From Adiantum capillus-veneris (taxonomy: Eukaryota > Streptophyta > Polypodiopsida > Polypodiales > Pteridaceae): 64,000 bases of DNA. The stretch lies in assembly GCA_014529385.2 (NCBI GenBank), contig CM043943.1:151249092-151313091 (forward strand), given 5' to 3'. The notes below the pieces were generated by a model. That model searched no databases and was not told where the DNA came from. It saw only the letters and a program-made list of their open reading frames with translations. This document shows positions 19,570-30,478 of the stretch, piece by piece. Position 1 is the stretch's first letter. The number at the start of each line of letters is the position of its first letter. A program made the position numbers and the translations under genes.

Positions 19570-20727
19570 TGTAATGGAATTTGCCTATTCAATTTGAGAG
19601 TAGCGGAATTTAATGAGATTACTTTCAAGAAATGATTTTGGGAGCATAGCGGGTTGCATAATTGAAGATAGCAACATAATCATAGCAATTAGTTAACTTG
19701 GCATAGACAATACTTTTGCAAGAGAGAGAATTTAGAGAACATGACAACAGTTGAGGACCGGATTTATGTGGAGCCGGTCCCCCCTCCAATAGGCATTTGT
19801 ATTATGATTTCTCCCATAAAAAGAGACTTATTACAATACAGTCTTTGTGTTCCTTGTGACCTAGGTGAAGCAATGAAGATGGAAAGCTTCATGCATCACC
19901 ATCATAGCATAACCTAAGCTTGAAGAAAGCTTTAACTATCCCAAGCCTCAGTCCCAAGACCTCAAACACCTTCGAAGGTGGAGAGAGCTAGCAGGGAATG
20001 AGGGTAGGGAAGAGGAAGAAGAAACATTTCGTAGGAGAAAGAATTAGTTCCTCACTCATCATACTCTTGTTGCTAGCATACATAATAGCATAGTAATGAA
20101 GAAGAAGGAGATGGCAAGCTTAAGCATTGAAGCATGGCTCTTGGTTGGATTTGCACTCCATAGCCAAGAGTGTTGGTGTAGGCTCTCAACCTCTACTTGC
20201 TTGGAGAAGGAGAGGGAGCTCTTGCACTTTGCATAGTACACAATGAGAGTGTTTGTGAGTGTGTGTGGGTGAGTATACCCCCTAAGAACCCCCCTAGCTT
20301 GCTTGGGTTGACCCACCCTTGTAGCTCATGCTTGAAGCTCATTGGACCCCTCCAGGCCTAGCCAATCACAAGCAGGAGCCATTACAAGCAACATGGGTAG
20401 CCTTGGGACAAGTGTCCCACTTTCCCCTTTGAGAGAGAGGACTTGATAAATGCAAAAACAATTAGATAATTCAAGTAATTTATCATTGGACCCCTTTGAA
20501 GCCTAGCCAATAGGCTTCAAGCAACACATGAAGGTAACATGGGTAGGGACCTGACATGTGTCCTTGCTGCCTCTTCAAGCTGGGGTTTCCTTGTGAGTGT
20601 GAGTGTGTGTTCTCTCTCTAATCCCTAGGAAAAGGGCTCGCCTCCCCTCTTGTAGGGATGCTTTTGACTTTAGGAGCTCAACCACCTTAGTCATCAAGCA
20701 TGACAAAGCACTTGGACTAGGGGGTAT
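19570..20727 (-). mobile_element. truncated chromovirus LTR inserted in the middle LTR
   Basis: It matches 58312-59461 from TGTAATGGAATTTGCC to GGACTAGGGGG. The remaining 460 bp of that LTR are absent and the sequence passes directly into the leader of pol-less unit 2. The strand follows the related minus-strand element at 58312. The structure implies insertion and then a deletion removing the rest of this element, the end of the middle LTR and the first 1.2 kb of the unit 2 leader. Confidence 0.85.
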
Positions 20728-20941
20728 TCCTTGATTTTCTCTTTGTTTCTTTCACTCACACACACACACACACAAAAAAAATCCCCCACTTAAATATTCC
20801 TTGACTTTCGCTCTTTGTCTCTTTCCCTTAATCACTCCTTGATTTTCTCCTTTTGTCTCTTTGCCCTCTTTCACTCACCCACACAAAAGATTCAATTAAA
20901 CACTCCTTTGATTTTCTCTTTTTGTCTCTTTCTCTAACTCG

Positions 20942-20974
<33 letters not shown>

Positions 20975-21260
20975 GCCCAAAAAAAAAAACTTCAAAAAAA
21001 AGAAAAAAAACAATTTTTTTTTCTCTTTTTCTTTGCTTCTCACACATATTCCACACGCATTACACGCCCCACATACTCGACGCTCGCGCGCATGTATACA
21101 CGATTAGACACATTTAGAGCAGATACGTTCAAGAGTTAGGTTTTGCCAGATTTGAGTCCGATTGTACGCATAAACCTCGATATAGTGCAGATTTTGATTT
21201 TAGTTTACATTCGACGAGTTGACGAGGTTTAGAGGCCTATCACACGCTGCGAGTGCACAT
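20728..21260 (+). other. residual leader of pol-less unit 2
   Basis: It starts abruptly at TATTCCTTGATTTTC, equivalent to about 13941 in unit 1. It includes a (CA)n run at about 20946-20974 and an A-rich block. An open frame at 20853-21107 is low-complexity and not considered coding. Confidence 0.75.
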
Positions 21261-22937
21261 ATGATGGCAATGACCACTTCATGCTCTGAGTACACATTGC
21301 TCACCCTTGTAGGCGAGCACAGAGGCCGGCCCTTTTACACGGTCACATATGGACATTTCTTTGTCCAGTGCCGCGCCTCCTTTGGCCCCACACAAACCCT
21401 CCGGGTGGTGCGAGTCCTTCCCAACGACACACGGGATGGCACATTTAGAGATGACTATCGCGCCACGTATGTGGTTGACCATTTGATGAGGCTAGAGCAG
21501 ATAGAGCTAGCACACGCATATGATTGCCTTGAGGCCTTCGACCATCCCGTGCAGATTACATTATAGCGGGTAGGTCCTCGAGTGATCTATATAGATAGTG
21601 CTCAGCGTATATATCAATTAGAGTGTCGCACTTCTAGTAGACGCATATCCATAGATGTTGTGACACTAGTTGGCGAGCCTAAAGACAGATGCTACATGAG
21701 TACTACAGGCACAGAGCTTTACTTTTTGACTTGTGGATTGCCATACGATCCTCGACCGACCCAGCGCCCTACTTCGAGTAGGAGTGCCTCACCTCCATTA
21801 GACACACTGCCACCACCCACATCACTCAGGAAACCACCACCAGGATTCTCCTCACCTAGACTTGATTTGCCGCCAAGCGTTTTGAGCTATCACGAGTCTA
21901 GAGCGATGTACACGATGATTGCTATCACTTTGTGTACCACTCAGAGTGAGCCACAGATAGAGACCCAGAGCCTTCTAGACACGTACTTTAGAGAGTCTCA
22001 ACCTCGACACCTTGCACCATCTAGAGACCCATGCCAGCCTTTGATGACACAGACTAGAGAGCATACGAGAGAGTCTATGACGACCACATCACCCCAGTTG
22101 AGAGCACCAGAGGTAGGGCCCGGTAGATCACCCATTGTAGAAATGAGTGCCCCTAGGCCACTGACCCCCACCCTTTAGACACTGTCCGAGACCAGAGAGA
22201 CTAGGGATAGCATGAGAGATGTAAATGGTCAGATCTTGCATATAGTAGGCCGATCTCCACGAGAAGTTACATATTATGTTGACACTTATGATCACCCCTT
22301 TGTGAGGCTAGCCACCCCGCAACGCATGATGTCTACACCTAGGCAGATTGTGAGAGCCTACCAACAAGCCGATAGAGAAGTTTTTATTGATGAGCTCGGA
22401 GAGCAGTATCTCTTGATTGAGACCCTTGATTTTGATGACATTGAGCGAGCACACCCAGATGACAGCCTAGACACACAGACACATCCTAGGCTAGTGGAGC
22501 TTCAGAGAGTTGAGCAGAGCGTGACCTATCTAGATGAGCTTGGTCATAGGTACAAACGCCTGACAAGTGGTGGATCCAGAGATCCTGCAGCCAGCCTTCT
22601 TGCATATTTGATAGGAGATCCACGTGAGCAAGTTTATAGGGATGTCGATCATGCAGTATATGTTTTGACTATAGGTCTACCCTACTACCCTCGACTTAGA
22701 CATGATGATTTATGTTTACAAACGACGACCACGCTAGCTCCACAGCTACCGAGAGCTCCGAGTCCTCGAGAGACACCACTAGAGAGATCACCTCCTAGGC
22801 TTATTTTGTTACGTCGTATTCTACCACCGTGGGAGATGCCAAATGAGGATGATAGTGTGCCACGAGAGATAGCTCCAGCACCTAGCCTGCCCACAGGTAG
22901 AGCCCCTGAGACTAGAGCCCAATCAGAGTATTGTTAG
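21261..22937 (+). pseudogene. ORF1 of pol-less unit 2
   Basis: This is the cleanest ORF1 in the window: a single phase from ATG 21261 to TAG 22935-22937, about 558 codons, broken only by TAG at 21564 and 22176. Both stops are also present in units 1 and 3. The first stop falls in a TL-stop-RVGPR context whose counterpart in the second module is ELQRVEQ, so the ancestral codon was probably CAG. Repeat units are at about 21333, 21440, 21585, 21690 (module 1) and 22272, 22380, 22530, 22635 (module 2). The linker between modules (about 21750-22178) is rich in Pro, Ser, Thr and Arg. Function unknown. Confidence 0.7.
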
Positions 22938-23008
22938 GGAGCCTACACCACCTAACACACTTATCCACCAGACTTCCAGCACACAATGAGAGATCTCACA
23001 GTCATAGA

Positions 23009-24214
23009 ATGAGTGACTCCGAGGGCTTTGTTATAGATGAGACCACTCCACAAATTCTACCTGCCCTTGAGCATCCTTGTTTAGATCTACCGACCTCACA
23101 GAGTCCCTTAGAGATAGTTGTCGAGCTAGAGCCATCTACGAGAGTAGATCCCCCTATGAGAGAAGATGCAGAGCCGATAGCATCGCTATCCCACTCTTTT
23201 AGCTTTCATAGCGGTGTCATAGCCAGTGAGTCACAGAGAGAGCAGGCACCACATATAGATGTTGCCCTAGTGCCATCTACCAGTGCCGATTCACGATCAG
23301 ATCACCCAATTGAGCGGAGACCAGCCACGAGTTGTACTTTTCTAGATCAGGTTCCTAGAGACCACATTACTGACACCACAGAGATAGAGGTTACACCATA
23401 GATACATGGACGTACACGTACTAGAGTGACCTCTACTAACACCGTACATAGGGATACAATAGAGCCTACTAGACTTGTTTGGAGACCACATACATAGGCA
23501 TCTCATCCATGTGTAGAGCCTTCTCTAGGCAGAGGCTCTGATACGATGAGTAGTGCCACTGAGGAGCGACACACGATAGATCAGGCATGTAGCTCTCCAC
23601 GTAGAGCTTCCACGACAACCCAACATCTTTTTGTTCTTTGTAACGAGATTCATGCTAGATTTTTACCTTGTGATGACACGATCATATTTCTAAAGAGCCA
23701 TATGACCGACGACGGACTTTCACATGGTTGGCTCACATCTAGACAGTCACTTGAGGCACATGATTACTTTGAGGGACAACGACATGTTTGGGTACCTAGG
23801 CCATGAGCGGTAGCACACCTAGCGCATACAAGATCATACCCTAGAGCGAGACCTCCACGAGCCATATGCCGAGAGATGAGACTACTCCTAGAGAGGTCGG
23901 TACCTTTACAGTAGATACTATGTCCTAGAGCTAGATGCACACGTAGGCACGCTAGGAGAGCTCAGACTGACATCCCTACGAGAGCGTGAGCATTGCAGAT
24001 TTGGCTACTGAAGAGCCTTCCACAGACTATTTGAGTAGAGGCTAATGCCCCCCCTACGCCCATTCCTTGTGCTATTGAGCAGACTTTACATATGGAGCTA
24101 GGTGTTAGCCAGCCCTTGACTATTAGAGATCGATCTAAGAGATTGCAGATCATGCTTCATGGTGAGAGCTCTCTCTTTACTACTAGTTGCACGAGATTTG
24201 AGATTTGTACACAT
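23009..24214 (+). pseudogene. ORF2 of pol-less unit 2, interrupted
   Basis: It starts MSDSEGFVIDETT at 23009. The frame is broken by TAG at 23399 (CAG in unit 3), by TGA at 23804 (CGA in units 1 and 3) and by stops further on. The ordered segment around 23670-23800 (DDTIIFLKSHM, WLTSRQSLEAHDYF) is well conserved between copies. Confidence 0.6.
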
Positions 24215-25518
24215 TGATATGTGCACTAGATTTATGTGCATATACCAGAGGCACTTTTTCCCTTTTGGGTTTTTTTCATCTGGATATCCAAGTTTTAGAC
24301 CCTAGCTTAGATGTTTTTTTTTATTATTTTGTTACTTTTGTTATTTTATCTTGCTACTGACATACCTCTTGGAGGTACAGTGCTTTTGTTGATCTTTTGA
24401 TGCAACACGTAGACAGACATTAGCTTGCCCATGGAGATTGGACGACCATGTAGACATGATGTATCTCCATACACGAGGAGCTTCCATGACATCGACCTCT
24501 TCATCGAGCCCATACACAGGTGTACTCCTTCCTATGCTATATGGTTTTGTACATTTATATTTGTTGATTATGGCTTCTTCTTGGTTTGATTAAGTGCATT
24601 CAATTATGTTTGTTATCTGCCATTAAAGATGTATAAACTTGTCCTTTCTTTAGTTAATTGACTTAGAGTTTAGTTTTATTGATGAGCCTTGAGGTTAGGA
24701 GGGCCCTGACTTTAGGTTAACTCATTTACTTGACTACTAGTCCTAGTTGGTAAAATTATTTGAGTGTTTGAAACCTTAGGAGTGTTTTAAGCATAGAGAG
24801 GCTTTCTCACCCAAACAACAAAGAAAACTAGTGAAAATACAAAGGAAATGGAAGAAAAACAAAAGTTCCACAAGTGTAAAAGCTTAAGCTGGAAGACAAA
24901 TCCTAGCTTGATTTGGTACTTCACGCACATGTATTGCCTATGGTACTAGAGCCCTAGAGGTTCCCAATGTGGGTGCTTTTCTTTGAGAAGCAAAAAGCCC
25001 CGGGTATACAAATAAGTACACACGTCAAATGATTTTGCAAAATGTGAAAAATAACAAATGAAAAGCAAGAAAAATGAAATGAGAAAGACTTCCATTGAGC
25101 TTTAAGTAAAAAAAAATTCAAGCTTTTGTTTTGAGTTGTAAGAGTTAGTTAGCTAATCTATGACAGACATAATTAGGGAATCTTGCATTGGGATAAATTT
25201 ACTAACTTAGTTAGTACTAGAGTAAATGTTTTAACCCTTAGTCGTAGCTAACTAATTGATAGACTCGTTCATAAGCCCAAAACTCTTGATTAATTAATTT
25301 GAGCAAGTGCAATTTATTTTTCCTTAATGGCAGTGTATCATTTCATAATTCTTTGCATTTACTCATTACTACATGTGCTTTGCCTTTTCCTTATGCCTTA
25401 TCACCATATATTTGAGCTTGCTACCTCATCCACCTTTTTCTTTTTGCAAACCCATTCTTTCTCAAGCATCTACCACGACATGGCTTTGTCAGGGACGACA
25501 AAGCTTCGGAAGGGAGAG
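24215..25518 (+). other. 3' untranslated region and polypurine tract of unit 2
   Basis: Colinear with 17414-18833 but with one copy of the 120-bp subrepeat. It ends GGAAGGGAGAG before the LTR. Confidence 0.75.
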
Positions 25519-26309
25519 TGTTGACGGACGAGCGTCAACGACATGCATTATGCTTCCATTGGTGTGTACACATATGTGTGTGCATATATTTTTTGTATTT
25601 ACGGGCTCCACAGTGGGTTCCAAGTTGTACATTGATGATTAGATAAGCCTAGATACCTGCAACATTTTATACATTTTTTGGCCGGCCGCCCATTTTTAAA
25701 ATCCCTTGTATATAAGTCAATTCACAAGATGTGAAAGGGCATTCATAGAGAGGAGAGTGTGAGGGAGTGTGGAGAAGAAGAAGAGGAGTGGCTATGGAGC
25801 TTGGATCTTCCACATCATATGTAGTAGTCATTGGGATTAATGGAAGCTAAGTAATCTCTACTTTCTCTTGTCTTTCAAGCTTATGTGTGTTAATGGTGTA
25901 TGATTAGTGTTAATCTTCTCTTCTCTCTCAAGTTTTCCCTCTTGTTTGAGCATTCTCGCTTCACATGTGTGCTAGATTAGAGTGTGTGTGTACGTGGGCT
26001 GCATACATTTCTCTCATTAAGCTTATTTGTGTATGCTTAATGTGTGATTAGAGTGTGTGTGCTTGAGATTAGAGCAAACGGATACACCATTGTCTGCATG
26101 ATTAGAGAGTTAGAGTGTAGATTGAGAGTGTGTGTGCATAGATCTTGCTTCATCGGCTTTCCCTCTTCTCCTCTCTTGCTTTACCCTTCTTCCTCGAGTC
26201 CTCATTCCGTCACATTAGGTGCATCCATGCCTCCATGCACTAATCGGGTTCCGATCCACCAAATTGACATTATGTCAGTGGGTTGTGCGCTGTGCTATGA
26301 CCAACAACA
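25519..26309 (+). repeat. outer 3' LTR of the pol-less array
   Basis: 791 bp, TGTTGACGGA to CCAACAACA, followed directly by GGAAT. It closes the 14.3-kb insertion. Confidence 0.92.
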
Positions 26310-27637
26310 GGAATTCTAGCACGGGTTTTTCTGCTACTTATACTTGCATATGGATGGTGAGTCAGAGACTTCCCAGTCAACAACTTTCGGTAGTTGTCCA
26401 TTGGCGCCGGAGGAAGAGTAGAGGATGTGGAGGTGCAGTTCGACCCAGAAGAAGAGCGGGTAGAGGTATTAAAGGAAACATTTGATGCGGGCTTAACGCT
26501 TGCTTCTCTTGCAGATGCAACAATAGGGTGCAAGCAAGACAGCCCAAGTAACGAAGTGACTTTGCCTCTGAATTGCGCTCCCAACTTTGCTATGGCGGGC
26601 GACACCCACTATGTTCTGGTCACAGATATCATGCATGAGCTCAATATACTGGAGGACTACTGCCTAGCTGCAATTGCAAATTTTTGTGAGGCAGACATGG
26701 GGTTTGTGGATGATGATGGAGTGGACCAACATCTTATTGCTGACACAGTTGTCCGCGACTCACAGTTCACTTCAGGGTGGCAACTGATCAAAGATACATT
26801 CAATGAAGTGAAGTCCGGAGAGGCCAATTTGCCAACAGATGAGCAGTTTGAATCGACAACAAAACAACTCGGCTTGGAAAACATGGGTAGGCCCGTGGCA
26901 CCCAGAGATCAGGTAATGAATAGTCAGTCTATTCACTTGTGGGGGAGGTCGATGCTGGAAATGCACGAGAATCAGATGGTAACTTTTGTCGTGCATTTAG
27001 ATGGTATTGGAGATGGCCCAGGGATAAAATATCATGATCATATTTTTTGTTTACATGTGCAGGTGCTAGTGTATGACGATAGTTTCCTTAGAAGAGCTGG
27101 AGGCTCACAACGAGGGCTTGTCACTGGAGTCCAAGGCAAGGATGCGGCATTGTCTCACTACATCGGGCATTTCAACCACAAAAAGGTTTGTAGAAACAAT
27201 TCAAGTACTTGGCAATTGTACTCATCTCACTTACGGCCCATAAATTCATTACAATTTTTATGTAGATCATAATATACCACAAGGAATACTGCGAGGACAA
27301 TGCAAAGTTCCAACTGTTTGCAATGAAAGTTATTACAAGATTGTGTGGTGGGCACCCCCTCCCACTAAACGTAGAAAGACTAATTATGATTGAGAAACAG
27401 TTTTCTCTATGCGTATTTGGCATTGGGTATGGGTTCCAAGCACTCAGAGCCCCCTATTTCATGTCCCACACAGCTCACGCTCTGGCTAAAGGGATTGAAG
27501 ACCCGGAGAGCTTAGATCCATACAACAAGCGGCTATTTTTTAGGAAAGAAGACGCCCGATGCCCGTGGGGATGCTGCCATCAAAACAGAGGAACGAGCTC
27601 GTCTACAGAGCTTGCACATCAAAGAGGTACAAAGTGA
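26310..27637 (+). pseudogene. copy A, downstream exons of the interrupted unrecognised gene
   Basis: Three exons are proposed: up to 26912 (donor GTAATG at 26913), 27063-27185 (acceptor after TTTGTTTACATGTGCAG; donor GTTTGT) and 27266-27637 (acceptor TTTTTATGTAG; stop TGA). Phase is kept at both junctions. Motifs: DTHYVLVTDIMHELNILEDYC in exon A; GLVTGVQGKDAALSHYIGHF in exon B; LCGGHPLPLNVERLIMIEKQ and CPWGCCHQNRG in exon C. The 5' exon lies at 11605-11977, beyond the insertion, and a TAG just after the junction breaks the joined frame, so this copy is a pseudogene as it stands. A second copy lies at 47121-48439. I recognise no family; a host gene or a gene of a DNA transposon are both possible. 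Confidence 0.55.
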
Positions 27638-27677
27638 GGAAGAAGGAGGTGCATAGAAGAGGATAAAAATGACGGGC

Positions 27678-29452
27678 TCAGGTCCATCTTCTCCCGCTCC
27701 TCACTCGTGACTGTCGCCACCTTGTATGGCGCTCCCCCTCATTTGAAGCTCCCCAAGCCATCTGTTTCTTCTCTTTGCCGATGTGTTGTAAAGACCGTGT
27801 AATTTCTAAACTCTTAAGAAGTTCCTTCTGTCTTGCTCTATGAATTAGTCGTCTATAAGTCCATTGGTGTAACTCTAATAGGCTATTGGCCTTATCTTTT
27901 CCTCCCCCATGTCTAGTGTGCTTAAAATAACCTGTTCTTGCCATATAGTGGGCTTTTTCCATGCCTTGTGTGGACCATATTGATAGTGAGCCGTATGTCT
28001 TGGAAAATATGGACCATGGTTGAACAGTATGTGCTGCATTGAAATAAAACAAAATGGTCAATAGAGTACAATTTAAAATTTTGTTTTGTATACGTAGAAT
28101 GCTAACCCACCATGTAATGTGTGATATGTTGCCCACCCCACCCTGTAAGGTAATCCTTTTTCCAATCCAGCAAGGCTGCTTGAAATGATGTGAGCTTACT
28201 TTGGTCCCAAGAATGCTGCTCAACGTAGTGGAAAATTTTATCTAGTGATTTCCACACGTTCGCCTTGTGATTCTGGATTACCCCACCAAGAGGTTGTTGT
28301 GGTCGTTAAACTTTACCTCTCTGCCGCCCTTGCCTAAGAACATTGCTTCAATATGGAATGGTGACCCAAGTTTCTCAAACACCTCATTGTTTACGTGTCG
28401 GCGAGGAGCCTTTAAATGTGATGGCTTTGGCAACAATGATTTCTCCGTAGTTTATTTTGAGAATTTTTAGCCAATGCTTTGAAGAGTGCCCTGTATCCCA
28501 TCTGCGAGATGCCACTCTCATCAAGTATTTCTTGCACTTCCATTGGTTCCAACTGATTCTCGTTCATGAAGGAGGTAAGGAGCCTCCCTTTCAACTTACG
28601 AAATTTTTTCTGAGTTATCATCTCTTCAACTACTTCTTTTGGAACTAGACGGCTGTAATGCACTCCGGCATTGAAGCCTGCATCGTTTGAGTTTGGATGC
28701 AGTAAAGACCTGCCAAAAAAGCACCATGCGTTATGATCATGTATAGGAAAGTGTATCCATTTCTTAGTGAAGCACATTGAAGATACAAAAGCAAAAACAA
28801 ACTTCGACTTACCTTAAAGCTCGTATTCGTTTTTTCAGGCCACCACTACCAATCTTCATGTTCTCAATGTTGCACAGATCTTGTTTTCTTTTTCGACTAC
28901 CAAGCACGGTGTCTTTCTCTCGCAAACTTTTGATCTTCTTCTCAAGGCCTTGGATTATCTCTTTGTTTAATGGAATATTTTGAGAGCATGCTTCATTAAA
29001 TTTCTTCAATTGATGTTCTCCATCGCTAGGAAGTTTCTTTGGCTTTCCGCATTCAATCCTCTCATTTCCAAATGTTCGGTGTATCCCAATAGCCCATCCT
29101 TGCCATGGCCTGTGAAATGTAAGAGGTTAGTGATATTAGCAAAGGGAGGTGGCGCATTTGTCGTAGGATCCTTTGGATAAATAGACCCATCGTTCCACAA
29201 ATCCAAATGATGTTCCTTGTTTGTCCTTCTAAGTTCTTTCTCCCGTTGAGATAAGAAAGGCTCCCTCCTACATTTCTGCAATTGTGCGTACTCTTGCAAT
29301 ACATCAACATGAAGATGATGTGTGTTCTTTCTTTGGGTAAGTGTTAAAGATGAAGGGGCTGAGGATTGCAAATTCAAATTGGTGTTTTCATCAGGAAAAG
29401 AAGCGTTCTCCATTCCTAGAGTTAGAGAAAAAGACGGAGACTCGAAACTCAT
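27678..29452 (-). CDS. copy A, convergent minus-strand gene of unknown function
   Basis: Several open segments on the minus strand follow one another with intron-like gaps. The first is 29452 to about 29112 from ATG (MSFESPSFSLTLG; Asn/Ser/Thr-rich), with acceptor-like TTACATTTCACAG nearby. Then come 29009-28809 (basic, probably helical: LEKKIKSLREKD, RKRKQDL), 28777-28412 (FFGRSLLHPNSN, KLKGRLLTSFMNENQ, DESGISQMGYRALF) and 28223-27678 (ARTGYFKHTRHGGGKDKAN, ELHQWTYRRLIHR). It is tail-to-tail with the plus-strand gene ending at 27637, and both were duplicated together at 47-50 kb. Exon borders are not certain. The KHTRHGGG segment is distinctive, but I cannot name its family. Confidence 0.45.
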
Positions 29453-29458
29453 GAAATA

Positions 29459-29735
29459 TCTCAGGTTTTGGGAGGGAAGACCATATTCTCAAATTTAGAG
29501 TTGATAGAGTTCGTGCGGCTTATGTTTCTGGAGGGAACGCTTGTAAGTTGGCATTTCAAATCATTAGTCATATTGTTAGTTGGATTCCTGACAAGAAAAC
29601 GAAGGATAAGAACGATAAGGACGGCGGCTACTTACCAAAGAATGTCATTTTCGCTTTTTGTTGCGCAAAAAAGTATCACATAAAATGCACAATTTAACAT
29701 TTTTATTTTCTCTCTCTCTAAGCCGACGTGGCACT
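29459..29735. other. no gene seen
   Basis: Probable upstream region of the minus-strand gene, with a CT-rich run near 29709. A 71-codon plus-strand frame here has no features. Confidence 0.4.
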
Positions 29736-29737
29736 TC

Positions 29738-30478
29738 TTACAGGGCCCAAAAGTGAGTCCAACTTTCTCCTAATGGACTCATTACTTTCTCGTTCTTTGG
29801 ATTCCTCCTCTGGTATCGGAGACAGTCTTCTTTTGGGGGTCTCACCAAGAGGCCTCCTAAGCTCTCTCTCCTCTTTGAGAGGAAAGGAAATCCCTTAAGC
29901 ACGAAGTTGTTGAGTAACTTCGGCTTGCAAAGAGGGGTTGCCCATAGCTTGTTGCAACTTAGTAGCAAGATAATTAACAAACATGGGGGCATCATCATTA
30001 ACACCTTCATGTGCAAAATCAAAGTTATCAATGTTCATTCTACTCTCTTGTTATTGTCAACCATGTTAATTAAACTTATATGTTTACTTAAGGTATGGTT
30101 TGGCAATTCAAAACCTTAGTTGCTACTCCTCTTAGCCTTTGAAAATAGGCACTTAAGTATCTACACCCACACCTCGAATTTGTTAATTATAGAGAGTAGT
30201 GGAGTGAGTCTAACATATAGAAGTTGCCGAGGGATAGCTCCTTTCGGACTTCTTATGGCTCAATAATGGTAAAGTTGTAGGCAAGTTTAAAAAGACTCCA
30301 TTATTAAGACAAAATGTCCCGAGGTGTGCACCATATCCCACATAGTGGGCTCAACAAGACCAATAATAGATCCCAGTCCCACTTACCCTAATATACCTTT
30401 AAAAATCAACCATTTATAGGCTACTTAAGGACCTCTCTTCTTAAGCGAGAAAAGAGACACCAAATGCTCTAATACCAA
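29738..30478 (-). pseudogene. truncated 5' end of gypsy gag, with primer-binding site
   Basis: Minus-strand sequence directly inside the LTR at 30479. The primer-binding site is the complement of 30466-30477 (TGGTATTAGAGC, one change from the initiator-Met type). The beginning of gag is clearer in copy B, where the frame reads MADNNQESRMNIDNFDF and then VNYLATKLQKAMGNP; here a small deletion replaces it with a shifted frame. Downstream gag and pol are missing, cut near 29738. Confidence 0.6.

Larger units (their letters stand above)
11978..26309 (+). mobile_element. tandem array of a pol-less LTR element: LTR-internal-LTR-internal-LTR
   Basis: One outer pair of LTRs (11978-12758 and 25519-26309) is flanked by the direct repeat GGAAT (11973-11977 and 26310-26314), the target duplication of a single insertion event. 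A third, truncated LTR sits in the middle at 18834. Each internal region carries two long open regions with no protease, RT, RNase H or integrase motif, so the family is non-autonomous, of the large-retrotransposon-derivative kind. The second unit has lost its 5' leader through a deletion that also clipped a gypsy LTR inserted in the middle LTR (19570-20727). Such arrays usually arise by unequal recombination between LTRs. Confidence 0.88.

Noticed and set aside
20853-21107. 84-codon frame rich in His, Thr and Lys
   Set aside because: It is a translation of (CA)n and poly-A leader sequence of the pol-less element.
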